64,000 nt of DNA from WHSV01 sp050693895 (GTDB lineage Bacteria; Actinomycetota; CADDZG01; WHSQ01). This document shows positions 50,969 through 59,285 of the stretch, piece after piece (the first letter of the stretch is position 1; each line of letters begins with the position of its first letter). The position numbers were made by a program, and so were the translations under genes. Below the pieces are notes generated by a model. It was not told where the DNA came from and did no database searches. It saw only the letters and a list, made by a program, of their open reading frames with translations. The stretch lies in assembly GCA_050693895.1 (NCBI GenBank), contig JBOGWS010000076.1, positions 1 through 64,000 on the forward strand, in the 5' to 3' direction.

Positions 50969-52246
50969 CTATTGCTCCTCTTTCCTCAGTTGATTCAACA
51001 GTTGCTCTCGGGAGACGCGCTCCTGTTCGCCGGTGGCGAGGTCCTTGAGCGTGACCTCTCCGGCATCGAGCTCGTCGTCGCCCAGAATCACAGCCCATGT
51101 CGCCCCCGAGCGATCGGCCGACTTCATCTGACCCTTCATGCCCCGGCCCATGAGGTCCCAGTCGGCTCCGATTCCCGCCCGCCTCAACTCCGTTACGAGT
51201 GACAATGCCTCGCTCCTGGCCCGGTCGCCGAGAGCCACGACGAAGATCCTCACGTAGCGGGGCTGCCACTCCTGCAGAGTGCGCGATGCCAGCAGTAGGC
51301 GGTCGACGCCCAGAGCGAAACCGATACCGGGCAGATGCCCCCCGCCCAGAGACTCGGCGAGCCCATCGTAACGACCCCCGCCGAGGACCGTCGCCTGGGC
51401 GCCGAGATCGTCCGAGACGAACTCGAACGCGGTGCGCGTGTAGTAGTCGAGCCCTCGGACGAGCGTCGGATCGAGCGCGCACTCCACGCCCAGAGAGTCG
51501 AGCAAACGTCTCAGCTCATCGAAGTGCCGCTTGCAGTCGTCGCACAGATACTCGGTAATCGCGGGCGCGTCCTTCATCACCGCGATCGTGGCCTCCTCCT
51601 TCGAGTCGAACGCGCGCAGAGGATTCTCGTCGATGCGGCTCCCGTCGGCCGCCTCGAGCTCCGTCTCACGCGCGCGCAGGTAGTCGACCAGCGCTTTCAG
51701 GTATCCGAGGCGACAAGACTCATCCAGGTGACCGATAGAGTTGAGCAACAGCCTGCACTCGGCCCCCGCCTCGTTCAAGAAGCGAGCAGCGAGCTCGATG
51801 ATCTCGGCGTCGATCTCTGGACCCTCCGAACCGATCGCCTCGATGTTGACCTGAGTGAATTGCCGGTAGCGGCCCCTTTGGGGGCGCTCCTGCCGAAACA
51901 TGGGGCCCCAGCAGAGAAGCTTCACCGGCAGCGATCCCTTATCGAGCCGGTTCTCGAGCACCGCCCGGACGACCCCGGCCGTGGCCTCGGGCCTCAGCGT
52001 CAGCGAGCGCCCACCGCGGTCGTGAAACGTGTACATCTGTTTGCTGACGACTTCGGTTCCCTCACCCACACCTCGCTCGAAGACCTCCGTGTGCTCGAAG
52101 ATCGGCGTGTCCATCGGCTCGTAGCCGGCGAGGCCGAACACTCGGTTGAGGGCTAAGTCGAAGACGCGGTGCCAGCGCCACGACTCGGGAGGCAGCAGGT
52201 CTCGCGTTCCCCTGGGCGCGCTGAAGGAGGACGGTTGGTCGGACAT
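50969..52246 (-). CDS. hisS: Histidyl-tRNA synthetase
   Basis: A 425-residue class II synthetase. The motifs are APRGTRDLLPPESW, motif 2 MFRQERPQRGRYRQFTQVNIE, the histidine-specific VRGLDYYTRTAFEF, and GGRYDGLAESLGG with motif 3 GIGFALGVDRLL. The C-terminal anticodon domain is present. It is divergent from the transketolase genes; the 72-bp gap must hold both promoters, but no clear boxes stand out. Confidence 0.97.
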   Translation of the reverse strand: MSDQPSSFSAPRGTRDLLPPESWRWHRVFDLALNRVFGLAGYEPMDTPIFEHTEVFERGVGEGTEVVSKQMYTFHDRGGRSLTLRPEATAGVVRAVLENRLDKGSLPVKLLCWGPMFRQERPQRGRYRQFTQVNIEAIGSEGPEIDAEIIELAARFLNEAGAECRLLLNSIGHLDESCRLGYLKALVDYLRARETELEAADGSRIDENPLRAFDSKEEATIAVMKDAPAITEYLCDDCKRHFDELRRLLDSLGVECALDPTLVRGLDYYTRTAFEFVSDDLGAQATVLGGGRYDGLAESLGGGHLPGIGFALGVDRLLLASRTLQEWQPRYVRIFVVALGDRARSEALSLVTELRRAGIGADWDLMGRGMKGQMKSADRSGATWAVILGDDELDAGEVTLKDLATGEQERVSREQLLNQLRKEEQ

Positions 52247-52318
52247 CAGGTCATCCTAGAGGCTTTGCGCGATGTGTTTGGATGGGTTGCAGGCCCGTCT
52301 TCATCATCAGGAGGTCGC

Positions 52319-53161
52319 ATGCCGCAGGCCCGCACCGAGGAGCGGTCCGAGCTCGAACGGATCGCCAGAAGGCTCCGCCACTACATCGTGAGGTCCACCA
52401 CCGAGGCGGGGTCGGGCCACCCATCGACTTCCCTGTCCATGGTCGAGGTCGTGACCGTCCTCTACTTCGGGGGCGTCCTCCGCTACGACCCGCAGCAACC
52501 GCATCACCCAGACAGGGATCGCTTCATCCTGTCCAAGGGTCACGGAGCGCCGGGCCTCTATGCGGTGCTCGCCGAGGCAGGCTTCTTTCCCGTCGAGGAC
52601 CTGATGACTCTGAGGAAGATGGGCTCGCCTCTCGAGGGCCATCCGAACATGCGGCGGCTGGCCGGCGTCGAGGCGTCTACCGGCTCGCTCGGACAGGGGC
52701 TCTCGATGGGAATCGGGCACGCCCACGCAGCCAGGTTGGATGGCAGCGGCTTCCGGACCTACGTGATGACCGGCGACGGCGAGATCGAGCAGGGACAGGT
52801 ATGGGAGGCCGCAATGCACGCCGGCAACCACGGTCTCGACAATCTCACGCTCATCGTCGACCGCAACCGCCACCAGCAAACCGACGCCGTCGAAAAAGTG
52901 CAGCCGCTCGATCCGCTCGCAGCTAAGTTCGAATCGTTCAACTGGGAGGCGCGCGAGATCGACGGCCACAGCCTGGACGATGTCGCGGCTGCGTTCGAAT
53001 GGGCGCGCGGCATCTCGAGCAAGCCGCAGGCGATCATCGCTCGCACGGTCAAGGGGAAGGGCGTCTCGCTGCTCGAGGAAGCGCAGGCCAAGTGGCACGG
53101 AAAACCCATCCCCAAGGAGGAAGAGGCGAGGGCCCTTCAGGAGATTGGAGCCGACCTATGA
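52319..53161 (+). CDS. Transketolase, N-terminal (thiamine-diphosphate) subunit
   Basis: A 280-residue half-transketolase with the substrate His region EAGSGHPSTSLSMVEV, SKGHGAPGLYAVLAE and the thiamine-diphosphate motif TGDGEIEQGQVWEAAM ... NLTLIVDRN. It works with the next gene to form a complete enzyme of the pentose-phosphate pathway, as in many archaea and bacteria with split transketolase. The ATG has AGGAGGT 3 nt upstream. A sugar- or precursor-specific variant cannot be excluded. Confidence 0.92.
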   Translation: MPQARTEERSELERIARRLRHYIVRSTTEAGSGHPSTSLSMVEVVTVLYFGGVLRYDPQQPHHPDRDRFILSKGHGAPGLYAVLAEAGFFPVEDLMTLRKMGSPLEGHPNMRRLAGVEASTGSLGQGLSMGIGHAHAARLDGSGFRTYVMTGDGEIEQGQVWEAAMHAGNHGLDNLTLIVDRNRHQQTDAVEKVQPLDPLAAKFESFNWEAREIDGHSLDDVAAAFEWARGISSKPQAIIARTVKGKGVSLLEEAQAKWHGKPIPKEEEARALQEIGADL

Positions 53162-54117
53162 GCTTCGGGCTGTCACGCGTGTCGCTCGAGTCCGGTCCCG
53201 CTACGCGGGAAGCTTTCGGGGAGGCGCTCGCCGAGGCGGGCGCGAAGAAGGACGTCGTCGTCATCGACGGAGACGTCAACAACTCGACCTTCACGAACAA
53301 GTTCAAAGACAAGTATCCCGAGCGTTTCTTCAACGTTGGGATCGCCGAGTCGAACATGATCGGCATCGCATCCGGTCTCGCCGCGGCCGGCAAGATCCCG
53401 GTTGTCGCTTCGTTCTCGACGTTTTTGTTGAGCAACGCGTTCGACCAGATTCGAATGGGAGTTGCCTTCCCAAACCTCAACGTGAAGCTCGTCGGGACGC
53501 ACGCCGGCATCTCCATCGGCGAGGACGGTCCCAGCCAGATGGCGGTCGAGGACGTGGCTCAGGCCTGCGCCTTCCCGGGCATGACCGTAGTGGTGCCTGC
53601 GGACGGACCGAGCGCGGCCATCGCGACCCACGCGCTGCTCGAGCGCGAGGGACCGACTTTCATGCGTTGCGGTCGGCCGGGGGTGCCGCTCCTCTATGAA
53701 TCGTCAAGCGACTTTCAGATCGGCAAAGCGAACACCTTGAGAGAGGGCGACGACATCACCATTATCGCCAACGGGATCATGGTCGCGATGGCACTCGATG
53801 CGGCCGAGGGTCTCGCGGCCGACGGTGTCCAGGCGCGCGTGCTCGACATGCACACGGTCAAACCCATCGACACCGACTGCATCGTGAAGGCAGCCAACGA
53901 GACGCGCGCAATAGTCGTGGCCGAGGAACACCTCGCCTACGGGGGCCTTGGATCTACCGTGGCCATGGTCGTCGGCGAGCACAGGCCAACGCGGATGGCG
54001 TTCGTCGACATCGGTGACACCTATGCGACCTCGGGCAAACCCGACGAGCTCCTCGAGCACTTCGGTCTGACGCCCGATGCCATATTGGACGCCGCCCGTC
54101 GAGTGCTCAAGGACTGA
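53158..54117 (+). CDS. Transketolase, C-terminal (pyrimidine-binding) subunit
   Basis: A 319-residue partner of the preceding gene. It has FFNVGIAESNMIGIASGLAA, the conserved Glu region that activates thiamine diphosphate, then GTHAGISIGEDGPSQMAVED and the C-terminal domain (VLDMHTVKPIDTDCIVKAA). Its ATG overlaps the previous stop as ATGA, which should give equal amounts of both subunits. It converges on secDF with only 16 bp between the stops and no clear terminator. Confidence 0.93.
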   Translation: MSFGLSRVSLESGPATREAFGEALAEAGAKKDVVVIDGDVNNSTFTNKFKDKYPERFFNVGIAESNMIGIASGLAAAGKIPVVASFSTFLLSNAFDQIRMGVAFPNLNVKLVGTHAGISIGEDGPSQMAVEDVAQACAFPGMTVVVPADGPSAAIATHALLEREGPTFMRCGRPGVPLLYESSSDFQIGKANTLREGDDITIIANGIMVAMALDAAEGLAADGVQARVLDMHTVKPIDTDCIVKAANETRAIVVAEEHLAYGGLGSTVAMVVGEHRPTRMAFVDIGDTYATSGKPDELLEHFGLTPDAILDAARRVLKD

Positions 54118-54133
54118 GCGGGCAAGACAGCCT

Positions 54134-56569
54134 CTATCTGCCTCTCCGCGCGGGCTTCCTTTTTCCGGACCGCTTCTTCGGTGATTTGTTCGTCTTTTGC
54201 TTCGCCCCCGTCGACTTCGAAGCCGAAGCCTTCGCCCCCGAGCCCGCGGCCGCCGATTTCGAAGCCGGTGTTCTCGCGCTTCGCGAAGAAGCCGCCGGCT
54301 GCTTGCGATCGGCAAAGTTCTCGAAAGCGACCACCAGCGGCGCCGCCGTGAAGACGGACGAGTAGGTGCCGGCCAGAATTCCAACGATCAACGCCAGCGC
54401 GAAGTCCGTCAGTGTGTCGCCACCCAGGAAGTACAGAGCGAACAGGATGAACAAGGCGCCCATTCCCGTGTTGATCGTCCGAGGAACCGTCTGCAGACAG
54501 GCGTCGTTCGCCACAACCGCCACAGACTCCCTGGAGCGCAAGCCTCTCTGTTCTCGAATCCGGTCGAAGATGACGACGCTGTCGTTGATCGAGTAGCCGA
54601 TAACCGTAAGCAAGGCCGCTATGAAGACACCGTCGATGTCCTTGCCGAGCCAGGCGAAAACTCCAACGAGAATGACCAGGTCGTGGAACATCGCCATGAC
54701 CGCAGATGCCCCGTAGGTCCATCTGAAACGAAAGGCCAGGTAGATCAGTTGCACTCCAAGGCCAAGTCCGAGCGCGATGAGCGCGCTCCTCCGCAGCTCG
54801 TCCCCAATGGTGGGACCGATGAATTCGTCGCGCACGACCTCGGCCGGCCCTCCGACCGCCTCGACGGCCTGGGCGATGGCCTCATCCTCGGTATCCGAGA
54901 GGTCGGCCGCCCGGACGCTGACATTGCCCGTGCCGGACTCCTGAACGACGGCCCGCGGGAACCCCGCATCTGCGAGCTCACTTCGGAGCCCGTCGAGATC
55001 GACGTCTTGAGCCGTCGAGTACTCGATCAGCCGGCCGCCGGTGAACTCCAGCCCGAAGTTGAGACCCCGCGACACGAGACCAGCTACGGCCAGCGCCATC
55101 ACTGCAAGTGAAACTCCAAACCAGATCCTCGAGCGCGACATGATCTCGAAGGGATGCTCTTTGAGGTAATTCCTCAAGCGTCCGCCCACGTTCATGCCGA
55201 AGAGGCCCGGTCGGGACTCCAGAACATGAGATCTCGTCACGAGGTCGACCAGCACGCGCGTGATGACGATTGCCGAGAACATCGACGCGGCAACACCGAC
55301 CACCAACGTGATGCCGAATCCTCGAACGGCTCCCGAGGCAAAGAAGAACAGAATGATCGCCGCAAGCACCGTGGTCGCGTTCGAGTCCGCGATCGCGCTC
55401 CAAGCCTTGTCGAACCCCCTCGACATAGCGGTGCGGAGCCTTCGTCCCTCGGCGAACTCCTCCTTACCTCGTTCGAAGATCAGCACGTTGGCGTCGACTG
55501 CCATTCCGATCGCCAGAACGAAACCGGCGATGCCCGGAAGGGTCAACGTTGCCCCGATGGCGAGAAGCGCGGCGTAAGAGATCAGTCCATAGGCGAGGAG
55601 AGCGATCCCGGCGAGCACTCCCAGGACCCGGTAGTACGCGATGACATAGAGAATCGTCAGGAGCCCGCCGATGAGCGCTGCCTGGACGCTGGTGTCGATC
55701 GCAGCCTCACCGAGGGTCGGGCCGATGGTCCGCTGCTCGACTACCTCGACGGGCACCGGGAGAGCACCCGCCCGGATCAGCAGCGCGAGATCCTTGGCCT
55801 CCGACTCGGTGAAGTCCCCCGTGATCACGGTGTCCCCACCTGGAGGGATTCCGACGTCGCACTCGATTTCCTCGCCCACCTGAGGGCTCGACAGAACGTC
55901 GCGATCGAGAACGATCGCAACGCGACGTTGAGGAGACCCAACGGGTTCGCAGGCCGCCTCGCCGGTCAGCTCGGCCCATAGGTCCCCCCCATCACCGCGA
56001 AAGGAGACCGATACCTGCCACTGGGCGCCGACCTGGGTGTCGACGATCGCCTGAGCGTCGCCGACCGCGTCGCCCGTGAGTCTCGCCTCCTCCAACCTGA
56101 TCCGCTGTCCGTCCTCGTCCGGAAGCTCGAGGTCGCCGTCTTCCTCGCTCTTGTCCTCGAGCCCCCGGTCCCCCTTGCGCCCAGACCCCGCGTCATCCCC
56201 CGCGCCCTCCGGATCCGCCAGCCCGAGCACGGGATGAAAGGTCAGCTGCGCGGTCCGGCCGATGACCTCGAGGGCCTCTTCCGGGTCGGACACTCCGGGC
56301 AGCTCGATGATGATCCGCCTGTCGCCGGACTCCTGAATGGTCGGCTCGCTCACGCCGAGTTGGTCGACGCGGCGTCGCAGCACCTCGAGCGTCCGGCTAA
56401 CGGTGTCCTCGTTGACCGTTCGCTCTTCGGTGTCCTGAGCCTCGAGCACGATCTGGGTACCACCACGCAGGTCAAGGCCGAGACGTATGGGTTCTGTAAA
56501 GACAAGCCATGCGGCCCCTGCGAGCATCACCACCGACAGGAACACGCGCCATCCAAATCCGCGCTTCAT
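54134..56569 (-). CDS. secDF: Fused protein-export factor SecDF
   Basis: A single 811-residue chain containing SecD (about 1-470, with LGLDLRGGTQIVLEA, P1 head domain and six membrane helices including GFVLAIGMAVDANVLIFER) and SecF (about 475-770, with GLNFGLEFTGGRLIEY and GYSINDSVVIFDRIRE). The conserved Asp and Arg of the proton relay are in these membrane motifs. An acidic Gly/Asp/Glu-rich insert sits in the periplasm-equivalent domain near residue 120-150, and the C-terminus is very basic. Separate secD and secF genes are the more usual actinobacterial form. Confidence 0.95.
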   Translation of the reverse strand: MKRGFGWRVFLSVVMLAGAAWLVFTEPIRLGLDLRGGTQIVLEAQDTEERTVNEDTVSRTLEVLRRRVDQLGVSEPTIQESGDRRIIIELPGVSDPEEALEVIGRTAQLTFHPVLGLADPEGAGDDAGSGRKGDRGLEDKSEEDGDLELPDEDGQRIRLEEARLTGDAVGDAQAIVDTQVGAQWQVSVSFRGDGGDLWAELTGEAACEPVGSPQRRVAIVLDRDVLSSPQVGEEIECDVGIPPGGDTVITGDFTESEAKDLALLIRAGALPVPVEVVEQRTIGPTLGEAAIDTSVQAALIGGLLTILYVIAYYRVLGVLAGIALLAYGLISYAALLAIGATLTLPGIAGFVLAIGMAVDANVLIFERGKEEFAEGRRLRTAMSRGFDKAWSAIADSNATTVLAAIILFFFASGAVRGFGITLVVGVAASMFSAIVITRVLVDLVTRSHVLESRPGLFGMNVGGRLRNYLKEHPFEIMSRSRIWFGVSLAVMALAVAGLVSRGLNFGLEFTGGRLIEYSTAQDVDLDGLRSELADAGFPRAVVQESGTGNVSVRAADLSDTEDEAIAQAVEAVGGPAEVVRDEFIGPTIGDELRRSALIALGLGLGVQLIYLAFRFRWTYGASAVMAMFHDLVILVGVFAWLGKDIDGVFIAALLTVIGYSINDSVVIFDRIREQRGLRSRESVAVVANDACLQTVPRTINTGMGALFILFALYFLGGDTLTDFALALIVGILAGTYSSVFTAAPLVVAFENFADRKQPAASSRSARTPASKSAAAGSGAKASASKSTGAKQKTNKSPKKRSGKRKPARRGR

Positions 56570-56622
56570 AGAAAACGAAACCTCCGGTTCGGCGACCGCC
56601 TCTTCTTAGGCTGGTCGGAGAG

Positions 56623-57024
56623 TCAGGCCAGAGCGGGATTCGGCGGAGCGCGCGAGCCCAGTCGCGAGCCCGGCTCGGCGCCGAATGCCTTGTGTCCCTC
56701 GGCCGTAGTGGTGGTCACGGTCAGCCTCAGCGCTGCCAGGCCGGCGAGCAGCACCACGGCGGCGAGCGGTTGGAAAGGACGGCGGTCGATCGAGCGATCC
56801 AGGTCCCGCGCCCTGGCAACCGTCGGGGTCACCCTCATCACGCCGGTCTCGACGTCGGGGGCCAGAATCCGGGTTCCGGAATCGGCTGGCTTCGAGGTCG
56901 GATCGCCGAGCGGCTGAGACCAGCCGAGCCAACACACGACAACAGCCGCCAGTGCCACGTACAGGCGCGTCATGTTGGCTCGTGGCCTGGTGAATGGGTC
57001 ATAGAGCGCCTTACGGTACTTCAT
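56623..57024 (-). CDS. Hypothetical protein with two hydrophobic segments
   Basis: A 133-residue protein I do not recognise. Hydrophobic stretches at about residues 19-36 (TRLYVALAAVVVCWLGW) and 86-103 (PLAAVVLLAGLAALRL) may span the membrane; the part between is Arg/Asp-rich. No ribosome site is convincing for either Met1 or Met18. It lies between dtd and secDF on the same strand, so it may be co-transcribed, but it could also be non-coding space. Confidence 0.4.
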   Translation of the reverse strand: MKYRKALYDPFTRPRANMTRLYVALAAVVVCWLGWSQPLGDPTSKPADSGTRILAPDVETGVMRVTPTVARARDLDRSIDRRPFQPLAAVVLLAGLAALRLTVTTTTAEGHKAFGAEPGSRLGSRAPPNPALA

Positions 57025-57054
57025 TCTCGAGAACGTCCGGCTATGGCAGACGGG

Positions 57055-57504
57055 CTAGAACGCCTTGGCCGAATCGATGAGGATTGTCACCGGGCCGTCG
57101 TTGACGAGGCTCACCTGCATGGCGGCACCGAACTCGCCCGTGGCGCAGCGCGTGGCTCGGCCCTCGATGGCCTCAACGACCCTCTCGTAGATCGATTCGG
57201 CCTCGGCCCCTCGAGCGGCGTGGACGAACGACGGACGTCTCCCCTTCCTGGCGTCCCCGTAGAGAGTGAACTGAGACACGAGCAGCACATGGCCATCGAC
57301 GTCGCGAAGCGAACGGTTCATCCTTCCTTCGCCGTCATTGAAGATGCGGAGGTTGCAGATCTTGTCGGCCGCCCACTCGACCTCCTCGTCCCCATCGGTG
57401 TCGGTGATACCGATAAGCACCACGAGGCCGCTGCCGATGGCACCCGTCACGCGGTCACCAACGGTCACGCTGGCGGATGAGACCCGCTGCACGACGAGTC
57501 GCAC
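57055..57504 (-). CDS. dtd: D-aminoacyl-tRNA deacylase
   Basis: Removes D-amino acids and glycine wrongly attached to tRNA. The 149-residue protein starts VRLVVQRVSSASVTVGD (GTG start) and carries the two catalytic signatures, LVSQFTLYGDARKGRRPSF and the Gly-cisPro region LVNDGPVTILIDS. Length and motifs are those of the bacterial DTD1 family. Placement near rel and hisS is common in Gram-positive bacteria. Confidence 0.96.
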   Translation of the reverse strand: MRLVVQRVSSASVTVGDRVTGAIGSGLVVLIGITDTDGDEEVEWAADKICNLRIFNDGEGRMNRSLRDVDGHVLLVSQFTLYGDARKGRRPSFVHAARGAEAESIYERVVEAIEGRATRCATGEFGAAMQVSLVNDGPVTILIDSAKAF

Positions 57505-57530
57505 TCAGACCTCCCGGCCGGCCGACGCTA

Positions 57531-59282
57531 TCAAGTGAGGGGCAGAACGCCGGTATAGATGTTGCCTGCGATCGGCGCCGCTACCTGGCCCCCTATGCCT
57601 CCGTATTCGGACACAACGGCAATGGCGACCTGTGGTGCATCGATGGGAGCGAAGGTGATGAACCATGCGTGGTTGCGCCGCTTCCCGTCGACATCGACCT
57701 CGGCCGTGCCGGTCTTGCCGGCCACGCGCACGCCGCTGATCCGAGCCGCCGTCCCGGTGCCACTGTTCACGGCACTCTCCATCAGCACGGCAAGCTCATC
57801 GGCCGTCGACCTCTTCAGAACGCGCTTCCCCTTCTTCGGATCGCCAAGAGACGAGCGCGGTTCCATGCGCTTTCCACCGTTCGCGACCGTCGCGGCAACG
57901 GTGGCCATCTGGAGAGGTGCCGCAAGGTCCTGGGCCTGGCCGATCGACCCCCACATCAGGTCACTGGAATCCTCCGGAAACGGAAACGAGGGCTCCGCCG
58001 CGTCTAGGGGCATCGCCGGCTTCGAGTTGAACCCGAACAGCTCGGCGTACCTGGTGAGCCTCTTGGCTCCGAGATCGAGTGCAACTTGAGCAAACGCGGT
58101 GTTGACGCTGTTGCGGACGGCCGTTGCGAAATCGAGGGTTGCGTAGGCGCCAGATTCGAAGTTTCTGACTCCCTGGTACTCCGACGGACCCGTCAACATG
58201 GTCGACGGTTCGACCACTCCCGTATCGAGCGCCGCTCCCGCCGTCACAACTTTCATCGCCGATCCGGGTGGGTAGATGCCCGACAGCGCGCGATTGAACG
58301 GTTCGAACCCTGTGCTTCCGACGTAGCCGCTCGGATCGATCTCGTACGACGTTACGGCCGCGAGGATGTCTCCGGTGCTGGGGTCGAGCACTACGGCGCC
58401 GCCGACGGTCGATCCGAAGGCGTTCGACGTTGCACGTTGCACGCGCATGTCGAGTGTCGCCCTCACGTTCTTAGAAGGCGCCCCCCGCCGCTCGTCCAGC
58501 GCGAGCTGCGATCTCCCTCGCTTATCCACCACCCGGAGGAGCAGGTCCGGCGTCCCGGCCAGTCTTTCCTGGTAGGCCCCCTCGAGCCCCGAGCCACCAA
58601 CCAGATCTCCGGTCTCGAGACCCGGCGATGCGTCCTTCAGGTCTTTCTTGGTGAGGGCTTCGAGATGGCCGATCGTGGTCCCGGCCAGAGAACCGAAGGG
58701 GTAGGAACGATTGAACCCATCGCCCCTCGCGATGGGTGTCCCGTTACGCGCAAGGATGCTTCCGCGTTTCGGCCACGTCGCCTTCAGATCGAGCCGTTCA
58801 CCGTCGGCCACATCGGGGAACATCAAGTTGTCGGGCTCCAGGAAGGACCAGTTCTCGGTCTCGGCGTCGAAGACCATCTCCAATACGCCTTCGAGCGAGA
58901 TCGTCCCGAATCCATCGACGTCGTAGACGATGCCGTATTCCGCCTCCGTCGAGAGATCCTCATCCTCTTGACCGTCCTCGGCCGTTGGCGTCTCGACCTC
59001 CTTTGTCAGCGTGACCTCGAACCCATCGGCCACGTCCCTGCCCGGAGCGCGCCGAATGGCTCGTTCGATCTCCGCTTCGAGCATCGTCGAGTCGTTGGCG
59101 AAGAGTTCGGCCATCGCATCCGCGTCTGCCTCGTTCCACACCTCGAACAGAGCGCTTGCGACCGCGTTGGGATCGGGAATATCCGATCGACTCTCACCGT
59201 CGTTGGTGCATGACGCGGTTATCAGAGCGAGCAGCATCGTGATGGTTAAACCCCATCGCGGGGCGATTCGTCGCAGCCTCAT
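57531..59282 (-). CDS. MecA-like class B penicillin-binding lipoprotein
   Basis: A 583-residue peptidoglycan transpeptidase. The N-terminus is a lipoprotein signal with lipobox ITASC (Cys25). Residues about 35-150 form an NTF2-like domain as in MecA_N. The dimerisation domain follows, then the transpeptidase with Ser341-x-x-Lys in GSAMK, SVN at 392-394 and KTG at 523-525, so all active-site motifs are intact. A cell-wall synthesis role outside the membrane is expected. The NTF2 domain alone says nothing about beta-lactam resistance. Confidence 0.9.
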   Translation of the reverse strand: MRLRRIAPRWGLTITMLLALITASCTNDGESRSDIPDPNAVASALFEVWNEADADAMAELFANDSTMLEAEIERAIRRAPGRDVADGFEVTLTKEVETPTAEDGQEDEDLSTEAEYGIVYDVDGFGTISLEGVLEMVFDAETENWSFLEPDNLMFPDVADGERLDLKATWPKRGSILARNGTPIARGDGFNRSYPFGSLAGTTIGHLEALTKKDLKDASPGLETGDLVGGSGLEGAYQERLAGTPDLLLRVVDKRGRSQLALDERRGAPSKNVRATLDMRVQRATSNAFGSTVGGAVVLDPSTGDILAAVTSYEIDPSGYVGSTGFEPFNRALSGIYPPGSAMKVVTAGAALDTGVVEPSTMLTGPSEYQGVRNFESGAYATLDFATAVRNSVNTAFAQVALDLGAKRLTRYAELFGFNSKPAMPLDAAEPSFPFPEDSSDLMWGSIGQAQDLAAPLQMATVAATVANGGKRMEPRSSLGDPKKGKRVLKRSTADELAVLMESAVNSGTGTAARISGVRVAGKTGTAEVDVDGKRRNHAWFITFAPIDAPQVAIAVVSEYGGIGGQVAAPIAGNIYTGVLPLT

Positions 59283-59285
59283 CCG